This document shows, in pieces, positions 35,133 through 44,144 of a DNA stretch of 64,000 bases (the first letter of the stretch is position 1; each line of letters begins with the position of its first letter). A program made the position numbers and the translations under genes. Origin of the DNA: Carpediemonas membranifera (taxonomy: Eukaryota > Fornicata); assembly GCA_019828565.1 (NCBI GenBank), contig JAHDYR010000067.1, positions 372,001 to 436,000 on the forward strand, given 5' to 3'. The notes below the pieces were generated by a model that did not search any database, was not told the origin of the DNA, and saw only the letters and a program-made list of their open reading frames with translations.

Positions 35133-38045
35133 ATGAAGCAATTCACGACTAATGATCCAGAAAGCGCAATCCAGGCGCTCGCGGATTACACCACTGCAAT
35201 TATCCACGAGAGAAACCCAACTTCTTTCATCCAAACGCTCACAGCGGACACGGTCGCGAAGTTAAAGCGTGATTGGCGTCCGACAGCGAAATTTCCCACT
35301 CTTGAGAGCCTCCAGACCTCCATTATGTCTGACGCCGAAGCCCGAGCTCAGGCCCGTTCGGACGAGGCTCCGCAAGCTATATCCCACAATCCCACCGCAG
35401 ATGCAATCGCCAAGCGTTTCGCTGCTGCCTTTGAGGCGGCCTGCAAGCGAGCGCAGTACGCAGAGTGTGTGCGGGTCTCTTCAAACTTCAAGGACCCGGC
35501 CCTCACCAGCCTGACAAAGGAGTCAATCTCGGCAGAGATACAACGCGCAATCCCGGAGGCCACTGAGAAGGCCAGGACATTCATCACCTCGTACATGAAG
35601 GACCCCGCGGCCAACAGATGGTCCGACCTCTTCAGCGCCGCAACCCCGACTGTCCCCGTGCCTGACGGGACCGACATGACACTCCCAGATTTCTCTGACA
35701 AGGTCCCGGAGCCCACCATAGATGAGAAGCCCGACCTGGCCGCCTGGCCAAAGCGTGCTGATTTCCCCGACGTTTACGCTTACCTCCGCGCCGAGGCAAA
35801 GGCGATCATCCCCTACATCGTTTATACGCTCCTACCGACCCTCGACATGGGATCGAGACTGAAGATGGTGCGCGACAAGGCATCCGGCCTTAGATTCTTC
35901 GGCCCAGCCGTCGAGCACCGACTCGCCGTCTTCAAGCTACGTAGGATCCTCAACGCTTACGATCCATGCGTCCCAGACATCGAGGCACTAACCTACAACT
36001 CGACCGAGCGCTTACTGGGGTCGATCTTCCTCAAGGGCTATAGCAAGGACGCCGAGGCTCTTTACGAGGACATCATCGAGGACCCAGCCGAGTCAATCGA
36101 CGATCTTCTTTCTCGCCTCGAGAACCTCGACGTCGATCACGACGAACGCGTTATTGTCCCGTGGCGGGCGTTCGCGGTAACATCCCAACCCGCCGACCAG
36201 AAAGACAGCGGCCGTCGCGCCCCTGGCAAGCAAAAGCCGACAGTACTGCCCCATACAAGCGATCCCTATCTCCAGTTCAAAGACAAGCACAAGTATGCCA
36301 TCCCACAGCACTTCAACAAGTGGTGCAAGTCTCATGGGTGGAACAGTAACCATACGACAGAGTCATGCAGGTTCCTCGCACGGCAGAAGGACAACCAGTC
36401 CAAGGGCACCTCCGGCTCCTCTCAGCCGCGGAAGAACGACCAGAAGCAGACCAGCGGTACGCAGTCCGACCGTCGGGCCGGCAACATGTTCCTGAGGGAC
36501 TCCTCAAAGCTTCGCAACTCGCGCGGCCAGCGCGACATCCATGAAGTCGACAACAACGCCTCAGATGACGCCGAGTCCGAGGACGAAGGTGACGTCTATG
36601 AGGTGGGGGCTGTTGAGATCGACAACGACCCCATCAACGTCCCGGCCACGATCAACGGTGTCCAAATCAAGACGAAGTTCGATATCGGAGCCTGCGTCTC
36701 AGTCATCTCGGAGCCCGCACTAGCGAAGGTCCCGAATTACCAGCTCATCGACACCTCAGTCGAGCTCTTCGGCGCCGGCGACGAGGTCATCTCCATCGGT
36801 AAGGCCGCAAAGGTCGACATCACTCTCCCGTCTATCGATGGCAAGACCGTGCAGGCCACCGCATTGCTGATGGTGATCCGCGCCAAACGCCGAAAGGTCC
36901 TGATCGGCCGCGACCTCCTCAGAAGGTTGGGCTACCTCATGAACGACAGACTGCTGATCCCGTCATCCGCCACCATCTCCGACAACGACAATCTGCCTCC
37001 ACACCCGTATCTCGACTCCTGCACAGATGAGATTGATGTTGATAACGAGTGGAAGAAGGTCCGAATCCCTTACGATGACAATCCAGACCTCACTAAGTGG
37101 CTCGAAGGCTTCCTATACGAACGCCGCGAGCTCTTCGGCGAGCTGCCAGAGGACGGCAGCGAGTTGCGTCCACACAAGATCACCCTGAAGCCTGGCGACC
37201 ACAGGCTCCCGAAGGCAAGACCACGCCCCCTTAAGGGTTCCCAAGCGTCCAGCGCCGCCGCTGAAATCGACAAGATGCTCCAACAATTAGTCATCCGCCC
37301 AAGTGACTCGCCGTACTCATCCCCACACGTGATGGCGAAGAAGAAGAACGGTGAGGACAGGTTCTGCGTCGCGTATAACGTTCTGAATGAAGCCACCGAA
37401 GACGATCGCTACCCGACACCAGATATCCGCTCCTTCGTCCATGAGGCAAGCGGCTGCTCACTCTTCGGCACGCTCGACCTCCGAAGCGGCTACTGGCAGC
37501 AACGTATGGACCCCGACAGCGTCTCACTCACCGCCTTCACTATCCCAGGCGGTCATTACGAGTTTCTTCGTACCCCCTTCGGGCTCAAGAATGCCCCGGC
37601 CAAGTTCCAGAGAGCGATGGACGAGGTGTTGGAAGACTGCAAGAGCTCCAAAGCCTACGTCGACGATATCTTCACTTACTCGCACACGGAGGAAGAGTTC
37701 AAGAGCGCCATCACGGATCTCTTCGATCATCTACTGGCGGCCAACGTCAGACTGAAGGCCGACAAGTGTGCCCTCGGCCTCTCCGAGGTTGAGGTGTGCG
37801 GCTTCATCGTTAACGAGATGGGCAGATCCGTTGCCCCCGCTCGAGTCCAGGCCATCCGCGACCTCTTTCCTCCGACCACCACGTCGGAACTCCGTCGATC
37901 CCTCGGCAAGTTCAACTACTTGTCGAATTACATTCCCCATCTCGCCGACGCCGCAGCACCTCTCAACCGGCTGCTTAAGGGCTCTCCGGGGAAGTCGTCC
38001 CCGTGGCCTGGGGCGCCGAGCAGGACGCCGCTTTCGCTAAGATGA
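35133..38045 (+). CDS. Element 1 Gag-protease-reverse transcriptase
   Basis: This 970-aa frame starts nine nt after the junction palindrome. Gag occupies about residues 1-450 and ends in a variant zinc knuckle, WCKSHGWNSNHTTESC (C-x2-H-x6-H-x4-C), rather than the retroviral CCHC. The protease-like region near 520 reads KFDIGACVSVIS, with D-I-G in place of the usual D-T/S-G. The reverse transcriptase (about 680-930) has DRFCVAYNVLNEAT, the LDLRSGYWQQ palm motif, TPFGLKNAPAKFQ and the catalytic AYVDDIFTYS. The frame ends in nonsense after RLLKGSPG because of the shift at 37988-37991. The next domain continues in the -1 frame. It acts in cytoplasmic particles to copy element RNA. Confidence 0.9.
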   Translation: MKQFTTNDPESAIQALADYTTAIIHERNPTSFIQTLTADTVAKLKRDWRPTAKFPTLESLQTSIMSDAEARAQARSDEAPQAISHNPTADAIAKRFAAAFEAACKRAQYAECVRVSSNFKDPALTSLTKESISAEIQRAIPEATEKARTFITSYMKDPAANRWSDLFSAATPTVPVPDGTDMTLPDFSDKVPEPTIDEKPDLAAWPKRADFPDVYAYLRAEAKAIIPYIVYTLLPTLDMGSRLKMVRDKASGLRFFGPAVEHRLAVFKLRRILNAYDPCVPDIEALTYNSTERLLGSIFLKGYSKDAEALYEDIIEDPAESIDDLLSRLENLDVDHDERVIVPWRAFAVTSQPADQKDSGRRAPGKQKPTVLPHTSDPYLQFKDKHKYAIPQHFNKWCKSHGWNSNHTTESCRFLARQKDNQSKGTSGSSQPRKNDQKQTSGTQSDRRAGNMFLRDSSKLRNSRGQRDIHEVDNNASDDAESEDEGDVYEVGAVEIDNDPINVPATINGVQIKTKFDIGACVSVISEPALAKVPNYQLIDTSVELFGAGDEVISIGKAAKVDITLPSIDGKTVQATALLMVIRAKRRKVLIGRDLLRRLGYLMNDRLLIPSSATISDNDNLPPHPYLDSCTDEIDVDNEWKKVRIPYDDNPDLTKWLEGFLYERRELFGELPEDGSELRPHKITLKPGDHRLPKARPRPLKGSQASSAAAEIDKMLQQLVIRPSDSPYSSPHVMAKKKNGEDRFCVAYNVLNEATEDDRYPTPDIRSFVHEASGCSLFGTLDLRSGYWQQRMDPDSVSLTAFTIPGGHYEFLRTPFGLKNAPAKFQRAMDEVLEDCKSSKAYVDDIFTYSHTEEEFKSAITDLFDHLLAANVRLKADKCALGLSEVEVCGFIVNEMGRSVAPARVQAIRDLFPPTTTSELRRSLGKFNYLSNYIPHLADAAAPLNRLLKGSPGKSSPWPGAPSRTPLSLR

Positions 38046-39844
38046 AAGACCTGGTCACCGAACACACGGCGCTCGCCCTCCCAGACTTAGACAAGCCCTG
38101 GACCTTGGAGACCGATGCCTCCTCAGTAGCGATCGGCGGGGTCCTCTGGCAGGGCGAAGGAGTTGAGAAGGTTCCCCTCGCTTTTTATTCCAAGACCTTG
38201 GACGAGACTCAGCAAAGGTGGTCGACCGTCGAACAGGAGCTTTACGCGATCATCCACTGTGTAACTCGACCGGAGTTCTCAGCCCTCCTTAAGATTAAGC
38301 CGTTCTCTCTCAGAACCGATCACCGGAACCTTATTTGGCTCCTGAGAAAGACGGACGAGGAGGGCACGAAAAAGCTTACTCGCTGGCGCCTGACAATGAC
38401 CGAATACCCCTACTCCATCGCCCACATCAAGGGCGTCCACAACGTCGTCGCCGACTCGCTGTCCCGTCCTAGCAGCGTCCCAGAGGACCGAGACGACCTC
38501 AAGGCCGCTATCGAACAGGTCTCCAGTTCTCACCGTCACCTCATCAACCAGGCCCACGCCGGTGCACAGGGCCACGTCAGCGTCGCTCAGACGATGGCAA
38601 ATCTCCGCAACGCCGGGCAGTCTTGGCCCGACATGAAATCGGACGTCCGGGAGACCCTCAGAAGTTGCGCCGTCTGCCAGAAGGTTAGACCCCCTGCCCG
38701 CGAGAAGACGAAGTGGCACTCCACGCAGCGACTCAAGCCCTTCGAGACGGTCCAGCTTGACACAATAGGCCCCCTTCCGGAAGAGGCCGGCATGTCCTAC
38801 ATCATCACGATCGTGGATGTCTTCTCCAAGTTCACGATCCTCCGTCCGGTCGCTACTACAAAGGCCGAAGAGGCTGCAGCAGCGATGCTGGATGTGTGGT
38901 CCACGTTCGGAGTCCCAAAGGAGATTCAAACCGACCAGGGCACTCAATTCCGTAACGCCCTCATTGCCGAGTGTAACGCCATCATCAGTCTTCAGCACAG
39001 GTTCTCAACCCCTTACCATCCGGCCAGCAACGGAGTCGTTGAACGACTCAACGGCACGATCATGTCTCGCATGAGAGCGCTCCTCCTAGACGCAGAGGAC
39101 GGCAACTGGCCCGCCTATTTACCGCTCGCTCAACACGTCATCAACTCTACCCGCCACGCCACCACCGGTCGCTCCCCTTTCGAACTGCTGTTCGGCAAAG
39201 AATCGACGCTACGGGTCGCCCCGATCGCTCTGGCAAACGCCACGAAGAGCTGCACCCCTGGGAGCGTTGATGAAGGTGAGATTGTCCGCTTCCAGGAGGA
39301 CGTAGCCGCTCTACAAGCCCTCGCCCGCGTCAAGATTCGCGCGTACGAGGCGCGCAAGGCCAAGGCCACAGCAGACACTCATGCGTGGGAGAGAGAACAA
39401 TACGTTCTCCTGCGCTACCCGGGCAAGCCCCCGGCTAAGATCTACACCCCCCTGCGCGGACCCTTCCGCATGGAGGGGAAGGGCGAACACCCGAACACCT
39501 ACCGCGTCCGTGACCTCGTCACAAGATGCGTCAGCACGGTCCACGCCGACAGACTGGTCCGATTCGAGACCGATTTATCCGACACCGAGCTCGAGCGGAT
39601 CGCCGCTTTCGAGCAAGGCGAACAGCCCGTCAAGGAGATCGTCGGTCACAAGAAGAAGAAGAACGGCTCATTGGAGCTCCTCATCCGTTGGGAAGGCCTC
39701 ACACCCGACGAAGACTCCTATGTACCCTATAACCGGTACTATGACCAGCTAGCGGCTCTCGATGATTACCTCGTCGCTCATCCAGAGCATGAAGCCGCGT
39801 TCGCCGCCGCCAAGAAGAAGTTCCGCAGTTCCGGGCGCCGTTAA
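38003..39844 (+). CDS. Element 1 RNase H-integrase-chromodomain
   Basis: Coding sense is recovered in the -1 frame at about 37992; the first in-frame ATG here is 38003. RNase H begins with LETDASSVAIGG and the TDHRNLIWLL motif. Integrase follows with an HHCC zinc domain (HLINQAHAG...CAVCQ) and a DDE core (LDTIGPL, TDQGTQFRN, NGVVERLNG). The C-terminus is a chromodomain (VKEIVGHKKKKNGSLELLIRWEGLTPDEDSYVP), the class mark of chromoviruses thought to steer integration to particular chromatin. A -1 ribosomal slip at CCGGGG is possible, but no classical heptamer is present. A lost G is simpler. Confidence 0.9.
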   Translation: MAWGAEQDAAFAKMKDLVTEHTALALPDLDKPWTLETDASSVAIGGVLWQGEGVEKVPLAFYSKTLDETQQRWSTVEQELYAIIHCVTRPEFSALLKIKPFSLRTDHRNLIWLLRKTDEEGTKKLTRWRLTMTEYPYSIAHIKGVHNVVADSLSRPSSVPEDRDDLKAAIEQVSSSHRHLINQAHAGAQGHVSVAQTMANLRNAGQSWPDMKSDVRETLRSCAVCQKVRPPAREKTKWHSTQRLKPFETVQLDTIGPLPEEAGMSYIITIVDVFSKFTILRPVATTKAEEAAAAMLDVWSTFGVPKEIQTDQGTQFRNALIAECNAIISLQHRFSTPYHPASNGVVERLNGTIMSRMRALLLDAEDGNWPAYLPLAQHVINSTRHATTGRSPFELLFGKESTLRVAPIALANATKSCTPGSVDEGEIVRFQEDVAALQALARVKIRAYEARKAKATADTHAWEREQYVLLRYPGKPPAKIYTPLRGPFRMEGKGEHPNTYRVRDLVTRCVSTVHADRLVRFETDLSDTELERIAAFEQGEQPVKEIVGHKKKKNGSLELLIRWEGLTPDEDSYVPYNRYYDQLAALDDYLVAHPEHEAAFAAAKKKFRSSGRR

Positions 39845-39864
39845 TGCGTCCGCATGGGGGGAAG

Positions 39865-39919
39865 TGTGACCCTAAACTGCGGGAGTTGGTTGCATAAAAC
39901 TCATTCGTAACACGGCACA
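39865..39919 (+). repeat. 3' LTR of element 1 (55 bp)
   Basis: It is identical to 35058-35112. It is preceded directly by the polypurine tract at about 39856-39864 and followed by the ACCC target duplication. Confidence 0.92.
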
Positions 39920-40339
39920 ACCCCCAGGCACTAGGCCTGGTTGTCCTGTTACCCCTTACAACATTTCGCTTGCACTACATGTCCTTGGTTTCCCATGTCG
40001 TTAACAAGGGCGGCAGGGGCACCTGTGCCCCTCCGACCCCCGTGGCCAGTCCCTGCAGTTTCCTTGGGGTCCCAACGAGTGGTGCAACCATATGAATATG
40101 GATTTCCTTGACCTTATCCTTGCTCTGTCCTTGTTGCATGTCCTTTCTTTCTTATTTCTGGTCTGTCCTTCCTGTTATTTCCTTGCAGTCGTTCCTTCCC
40201 TTGCTTTGGTTCCTGGCTACCGGGATACGTGGGGCCTTTCCTCACTGATCCCAGGAGCTTAGCACCAGCGAGGGTGGTCCATGGCTGATTCCTTGTCCAT
40301 CCCTTCCCGGTCCTGGAGTCAGGGGTTCATGACATGCTT

Positions 40340-40843
40340 CTATTCCACCTTGAAGCTGTTGTAAACCTTTGCCAGTTCCCGTAGTCCTGCCGTGAGGCCT
40401 TCCCAAATGTCCTCCGAGCCCCATATTATTAGTTGCTGTAATTCTAGGATGGGTCTTTCCTGGTACCATTCGCCCTGGGGGCCCTGCCTTACTTCCAAGT
40501 CCTTAGTTTTGTGCTTCGCTGCTGTCCACAGCTTTGTCCAAGCTTCTCCCCTGTCTACTGCCGGGCATTCACAGATTATGTGCGCTGCCGATCCTAGCCT
40601 CTGGCCCTCTGCCCACTCCCTGATCATTTCCTGCTTCCTTGCTGGTCCTGGCTTTTCCCTAATGATCCTGTAGAACAGGCTCACCTCCGACTCCTCCGAG
40701 CATAGGGGGCATAGTCTGCTAATTTCTCTCTTCAGGTCAGCGCCTTGGGCCAGCTCTGTGATGGCTCTCATAGGGCCCTCCCTCTCTCTGCCGACGATGG
40801 GGATGGGCTGACATTGGCTGCAATGGATACAATTCTCTTCCAT
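40340..40843 (-). CDS. LINE ORF2, C-terminal zinc-binding part
   Basis: This 167-aa frame begins ENCIHCSQCQ, includes CPLCSEESEVSLFYRII and closes with AAHIICECPAVDRG. These Cys/His clusters are typical of the end of LINE ORF2 proteins and bind element RNA. It is in a different frame from the RT, with a one-base shift near 40845-40870. Confidence 0.8.
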   Translation of the reverse strand: MEENCIHCSQCQPIPIVGREREGPMRAITELAQGADLKREISRLCPLCSEESEVSLFYRIIREKPGPARKQEMIREWAEGQRLGSAAHIICECPAVDRGEAWTKLWTAAKHKTKDLEVRQGPQGEWYQERPILELQQLIIWGSEDIWEGLTAGLRELAKVYNSFKVE

Positions 40844-42858
40844 TCCGCCCTGCTTTGCCCCTTCCCAGCCTTTCGGTCTACCGTAGGCTTACCTTGCAGA
40901 CACTTGCTTAATTTCCTTGTCCCCATGATTTCCATTAGTCCTAGTGCCGTACGGCTTTTGCACCGCTTCATCCACCCCCTCCTGATCGTTTCCATGCCAT
41001 AATCCAGTAGCGCTGGTTTAGGGGCTCCCTCTCTGGTGCCCTCCAGTAGATGCTGCACTCTCTCCCTAGCTTCCCACATAACCGTGCCCCGCCCCCATTC
41101 TCTGTTTCTGACTGGTATATCCTGGTCCCTGTAGTTGACTATCCTTTTGACTGCCAGCCATTCCATGTGTGCCTGGAGGTCCACCCATCCATTCATCAGC
41201 CTCATGGCTGCGCCCCCTCCCGGTCCTGTTCCTGCCATGATTCCCTGCCAGTCATTCCAGATCCTTCTACCTCCCGGTGCGTTCCCCCACACCTCGACTC
41301 CGAAGAGGATCCTGGGCCATATATATATTTCCAGTAGTAGCCTGCTCGATAGTGCTGGCATGTTTGCCCTGGTCCACCCTGCCCATCTCACCAGTCTCTT
41401 GTACCTTTCGCTCTGCTCCTGTTTCCGCCTTATGCAGGCCGACATAGGGTCCTTCCCACTTGCGATCCATAATCCCAGGTATCTCGCCTCCTTCTCTGGC
41501 AGTAGTGTTACCCCCTCGATCCTGACTAGGGCTGTTCTGTCCACGCTAATCATTACATTCTTCTGGGCGTTCACCCTCATTTCATGCTCTCTGATTATGT
41601 CCACCATTATGTTGGCGACCATCTGGCTATGCTCCGGTTTGCTCCCTGTGACCGCAGTGTCATCCACAAACATGGTAAGTGCTGCCGGTAGTCGGTCGCT
41701 GAGGTGGCTCGTGGTCCTTGGCGGTTCTCTGATGTCGTACCGTTCTCCCTTGATTTTCTTTCTGGCCAGGTGGGGCCAGTTAGCCATGAACAGCACAAAC
41801 AGTGTCGGTGCCAGGACGCACCCTTGCTTAACTCCCCTGTTGGTTCTTTCCCATGCCTTTGCCCCCTTGACTGATATCCAGGTTTCCTTTATTGTGCCTT
41901 GAATTGCCCTGATCAAGTGCTCCTCCACCCCCATACCCTGTAGCTTATCCATGAGAATGTCCCTTGGTACCGTGTCATATGCCTTCTCGATGTCCAGAAA
42001 GATTGACGTGGTCTCACCCCCCTCCTGGTGCCGCTGCACAATGTACTGTATCTGCTGGATGACGTCCCTGTCTGACTGGAAACCAGCCTGTTCTCTTGGT
42101 ATGAACCTTTTCGTTGCTGCTTCCAGACGTATCTTGAGCAATCTACCATAGACCCTGTACAGCAGTGGTGTCAAGGATATTGGTCTATATGATTCCGGCT
42201 TGACCCTTGGCTTCCCTGTCTTGTGTATGGCCGACACTGTGGCATACTTCCATGCTTTGGGTACGTCGCCCTCCCTGTAGACCCTGTTGATGAGCCTCGT
42301 CACTTCCCTAAGGCCTTTCTCATCCAGCTCTCTCAGCATGTCTCCAGATGTGAGGTCAGGCCCTGGTGCGGTGTCCCTCCTGATCCTTTTGATTGCGGCT
42401 TTGACCTCGCTTTCCTTGAACTCATTTCCGTCCCTGCCCCTCCATGTCTTCCAGGTGGGTTCCCTGCCTCTGCTGACTCTAGCATACTGTTGCAAGAGGA
42501 TCTCGCTGATGGCCGCCTTGTCCGTGGTTATCACTCCGTCCTTGAGGAGGCTCTCCGGCATTCCCTTGTATTGGTTGTCACACCACCACCTTCTGATGGC
42601 AGCTTCCACTGAGGCCCTTGAGGCCCTATACCCCCTTTTGCACTTCTGCTGATGTCGGCCACCCATTTGGCCCTGCGCTCTCCCCAGTATTTCTCCAGCT
42701 CCTCTTTCATCCTTTCCTTCCTGGTCCTGTTGCCTATTTCTGTCCATGGGGTTCGCTGGAGTTCGCTCCACACTCCGTTCCCGAACACTTTGTCCCTTGC
42801 CTTTGCTCCCCTGTTGTTCACTGGGTCGCCCATGCATGCTCTTATAGTCTCTTCCCAT
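40768..42858 (-). CDS. LINE ORF2, reverse transcriptase part
   Basis: The RT palm and fingers are clear: AIHKTGKPRVKPESYRPISL, EQAGFQSDRDVIQQI, IFLDIEKAYDTVPR (motif A, catalytic Asp), GVKQGCVLAPTLFVLFM (motif B) and MFVDDTAVTG (motif C, the catalytic Asp pair). Thumb and connecting regions follow with YLGLWIASGK. The first ~85 residues of this frame are out of frame with the real protein. True coding starts where the endonuclease frame ends, near position 42640. Target-primed reverse transcription in the nucleus is the known role. Confidence 0.88.
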   Translation of the reverse strand: MGRDYKSMHGRPSEQQGSKGKGQSVRERSVERTPANPMDRNRQQDQEGKDERGAGEILGRAQGQMGGRHQQKCKRGYRASRASVEAAIRRWWCDNQYKGMPESLLKDGVITTDKAAISEILLQQYARVSRGREPTWKTWRGRDGNEFKESEVKAAIKRIRRDTAPGPDLTSGDMLRELDEKGLREVTRLINRVYREGDVPKAWKYATVSAIHKTGKPRVKPESYRPISLTPLLYRVYGRLLKIRLEAATKRFIPREQAGFQSDRDVIQQIQYIVQRHQEGGETTSIFLDIEKAYDTVPRDILMDKLQGMGVEEHLIRAIQGTIKETWISVKGAKAWERTNRGVKQGCVLAPTLFVLFMANWPHLARKKIKGERYDIREPPRTTSHLSDRLPAALTMFVDDTAVTGSKPEHSQMVANIMVDIIREHEMRVNAQKNVMISVDRTALVRIEGVTLLPEKEARYLGLWIASGKDPMSACIRRKQEQSERYKRLVRWAGWTRANMPALSSRLLLEIYIWPRILFGVEVWGNAPGGRRIWNDWQGIMAGTGPGGGAAMRLMNGWVDLQAHMEWLAVKRIVNYRDQDIPVRNREWGRGTVMWEARERVQHLLEGTREGAPKPALLDYGMETIRRGWMKRCKSRTALGLMEIMGTRKLSKCLQGKPTVDRKAGKGQSRAEWKRIVSIAANVSPSPSSAERGRAL

Positions 42859-43775
42859 TGGTCCGAGCTCTTGATCCTGTTCAGCTTTGAGACTGTGACT
42901 GGCCCCTCCTTCTTTTTCATGGGCCAGGTGTGCACCTCGGGTATGGCCAGAGCCACGTCTCGCTCACTTCTGCCATAGTACCGTTGTTCCTTCCATGCTA
43001 GTGTGATTCCATTGTGTGCTGAGCCCCATACCCCGACCTTCTGAGACTCTACCACCTCAATCTCCGCCCCCTGGATTCCTGGTGTTGTCACTGCAAAGTC
43101 CGGGGTTGATGTTCCTGATGTGAGCGTCCCAGACTTGGGTATGATGGCTTTGAGCCTGTGCTTCTCCATCATATCCTTCCACCGGGTGGATCTTTCCATC
43201 TGGCCTGGGTCGATGTTCCAGTCTCCCATAATTATGGCCTCCATGCTCCCTTTCATGTCCATGATCTTCTGTATAGTGTCCCTGAATCCATCCTTCTCCT
43301 GCTTGCTGTGGCCGGATGGAGGGCCATACACGTTGATGACTAGTATGTCCCTGCCGGTTCTCATTATGCTGGCTTGCACTCTTCCCGATAGGCTGTCCGT
43401 TATGCCGATGTCCCACTTTGCAGTTGCGTGTGGGCTCACTATCGTGCCGATGCCTTCCCTTGTTCCCTTCCATCTTGGCGCAGGTTCGTCATTGCCTGCT
43501 ATGCCTAGTTGTCGGTTGATGCGGTGCTGACTTTTGACATCCGCCTTTCGTTTTTCGTTGGCTAAGACCAGGTCCTCTTCCGTCTCCCTCCCTGCTAGTG
43601 CGTAGTCAAGGTCCATGAAGCAATGAACCCTCGTATTCGCCGTTCTCCATGTCTCTTGTATGAGTACTGCCTCTATGTCCTTCAACCTTAGCTGAATCGC
43701 CGTTGCCATAGACGCCGTGAAGTCCTTTCCTCTTCCTATGTGTCCCTCTGTGTTCAGACTAAGTATCTTGTTTCC
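42640..43775 (-). CDS. LINE ORF2, APE endonuclease part
   Basis: The first ATG is at 43709, but coding sense begins upstream at about 43775 with ILSLNTEGHIGRGKDF, the first strand of an APE endonuclease, just after an in-frame TAA. No start codon serves this part, so the N-terminus may come from a lost ORF1 fusion or frameshift. The order of motifs is AVLIQETW (metal-binding Glu), LVINVYGPPSG, AIIMGDWNID (the GDxN catalytic motif), and GSAHNGI at the position of the usual SDH, which keeps the His but not the Asp. The frame continues to 42531 but loses sense near a CCCCC/TTTT run at about 42640. The endonuclease nicks target DNA; loss of the Asp would weaken it. Confidence 0.78.
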
Positions 43776-44079
43776 TTATCCTGCGAATTCCCAGAATTTG
43801 GGAGCCCCAGCTTCCCGCTCCTCTACTTCTATCCTTGTCCTAACAAGGGGCCTAGATGCCGGTCTCGGTGACCCTTGTCAGGCCAACCTTGTTACCACCT
43901 GGTGACCTTCCATTCTTCGGGCAGGGTACTTAGGAGGGGGACGATATGACGTGACCCCCCCTTTGGCTGCCGCTACAGCCTACCGGCAGTGCATTTCAGC
44001 TAATGCCGGGCCCTGGGTGGGAGCCAGGGCTTGTGAATTATAAAGAAAATGTTGCTTGTTCCTTGAAAGAATACCATGC

Positions 44080-44132
44080 TGTCCCAATCAATTGATTAAA
44101 CCTCTTTCGCTAGCTGTTCTATCCATACCACA
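44080..44132 (+). repeat. 5' LTR of element 2 (53 bp)
   Basis: It is identical to 48552-48604, starts TG and ends CA. Confidence 0.93.
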
Positions 44133-44143
44133 GTGATCACTGT
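44130..44143. promoter_or_regulatory. Palindrome ACAGTGATCACTGT at the LTR/internal junction
   Basis: A perfect 14-bp palindrome spans the last three bases of the 5' LTR and the first eleven internal bases. It occupies the primer-binding position, and no TGG-type tRNA complement is seen. Confidence 0.8.
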
Positions 44144-44144
44144 C

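Larger units (their letters stand above)
35058..39919 (+). mobile_element. Ty3/gypsy chromovirus 1 (55-bp LTRs)
   Basis: This is a full-length element of 4862 bp bounded by identical 55-bp terminal repeats that start TGTGACCC and end GGCACA. A polypurine tract (GGGGGGAAG) abuts the 3' repeat. A 4-bp target duplication, ACCC, lies at 35054-35057 and 39920-39923. The order is gag, protease, RT, RNase H, integrase, chromodomain, which places it in the chromovirus branch. The only visible lesion is one frame change at a GGGG run (37988-37991). Identical LTRs mean recent insertion, with the caution that the repeats are very short. Confidence 0.93.
39924..44074 (-). mobile_element. APE-type LINE (non-LTR retrotransposon), frameshifted
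   Basis: A minus-strand non-LTR element fills the gap between two LTR elements. Its coding part runs from about 43775 to 40340 in three frames: APE endonuclease, reverse transcriptase, and a C-terminal zinc-knuckle segment. I see no ORF1. The element boundaries are not established: there is no clear poly-A tail or target duplication, and the limits given are only the flanks of the neighbouring elements. The outer stretches 39924-40339 and 43776-44074 would be its 3' and 5' untranslated DNA. Confidence 0.75.

Noticed and set aside
37985-38003. Programmed -1 frameshift site in chromovirus 1
   Set aside because: No X-XXY-YYZ slippery heptamer is present and the position (between RT and RNase H) is not a usual recoding site; a lost G is simpler, although not proven.
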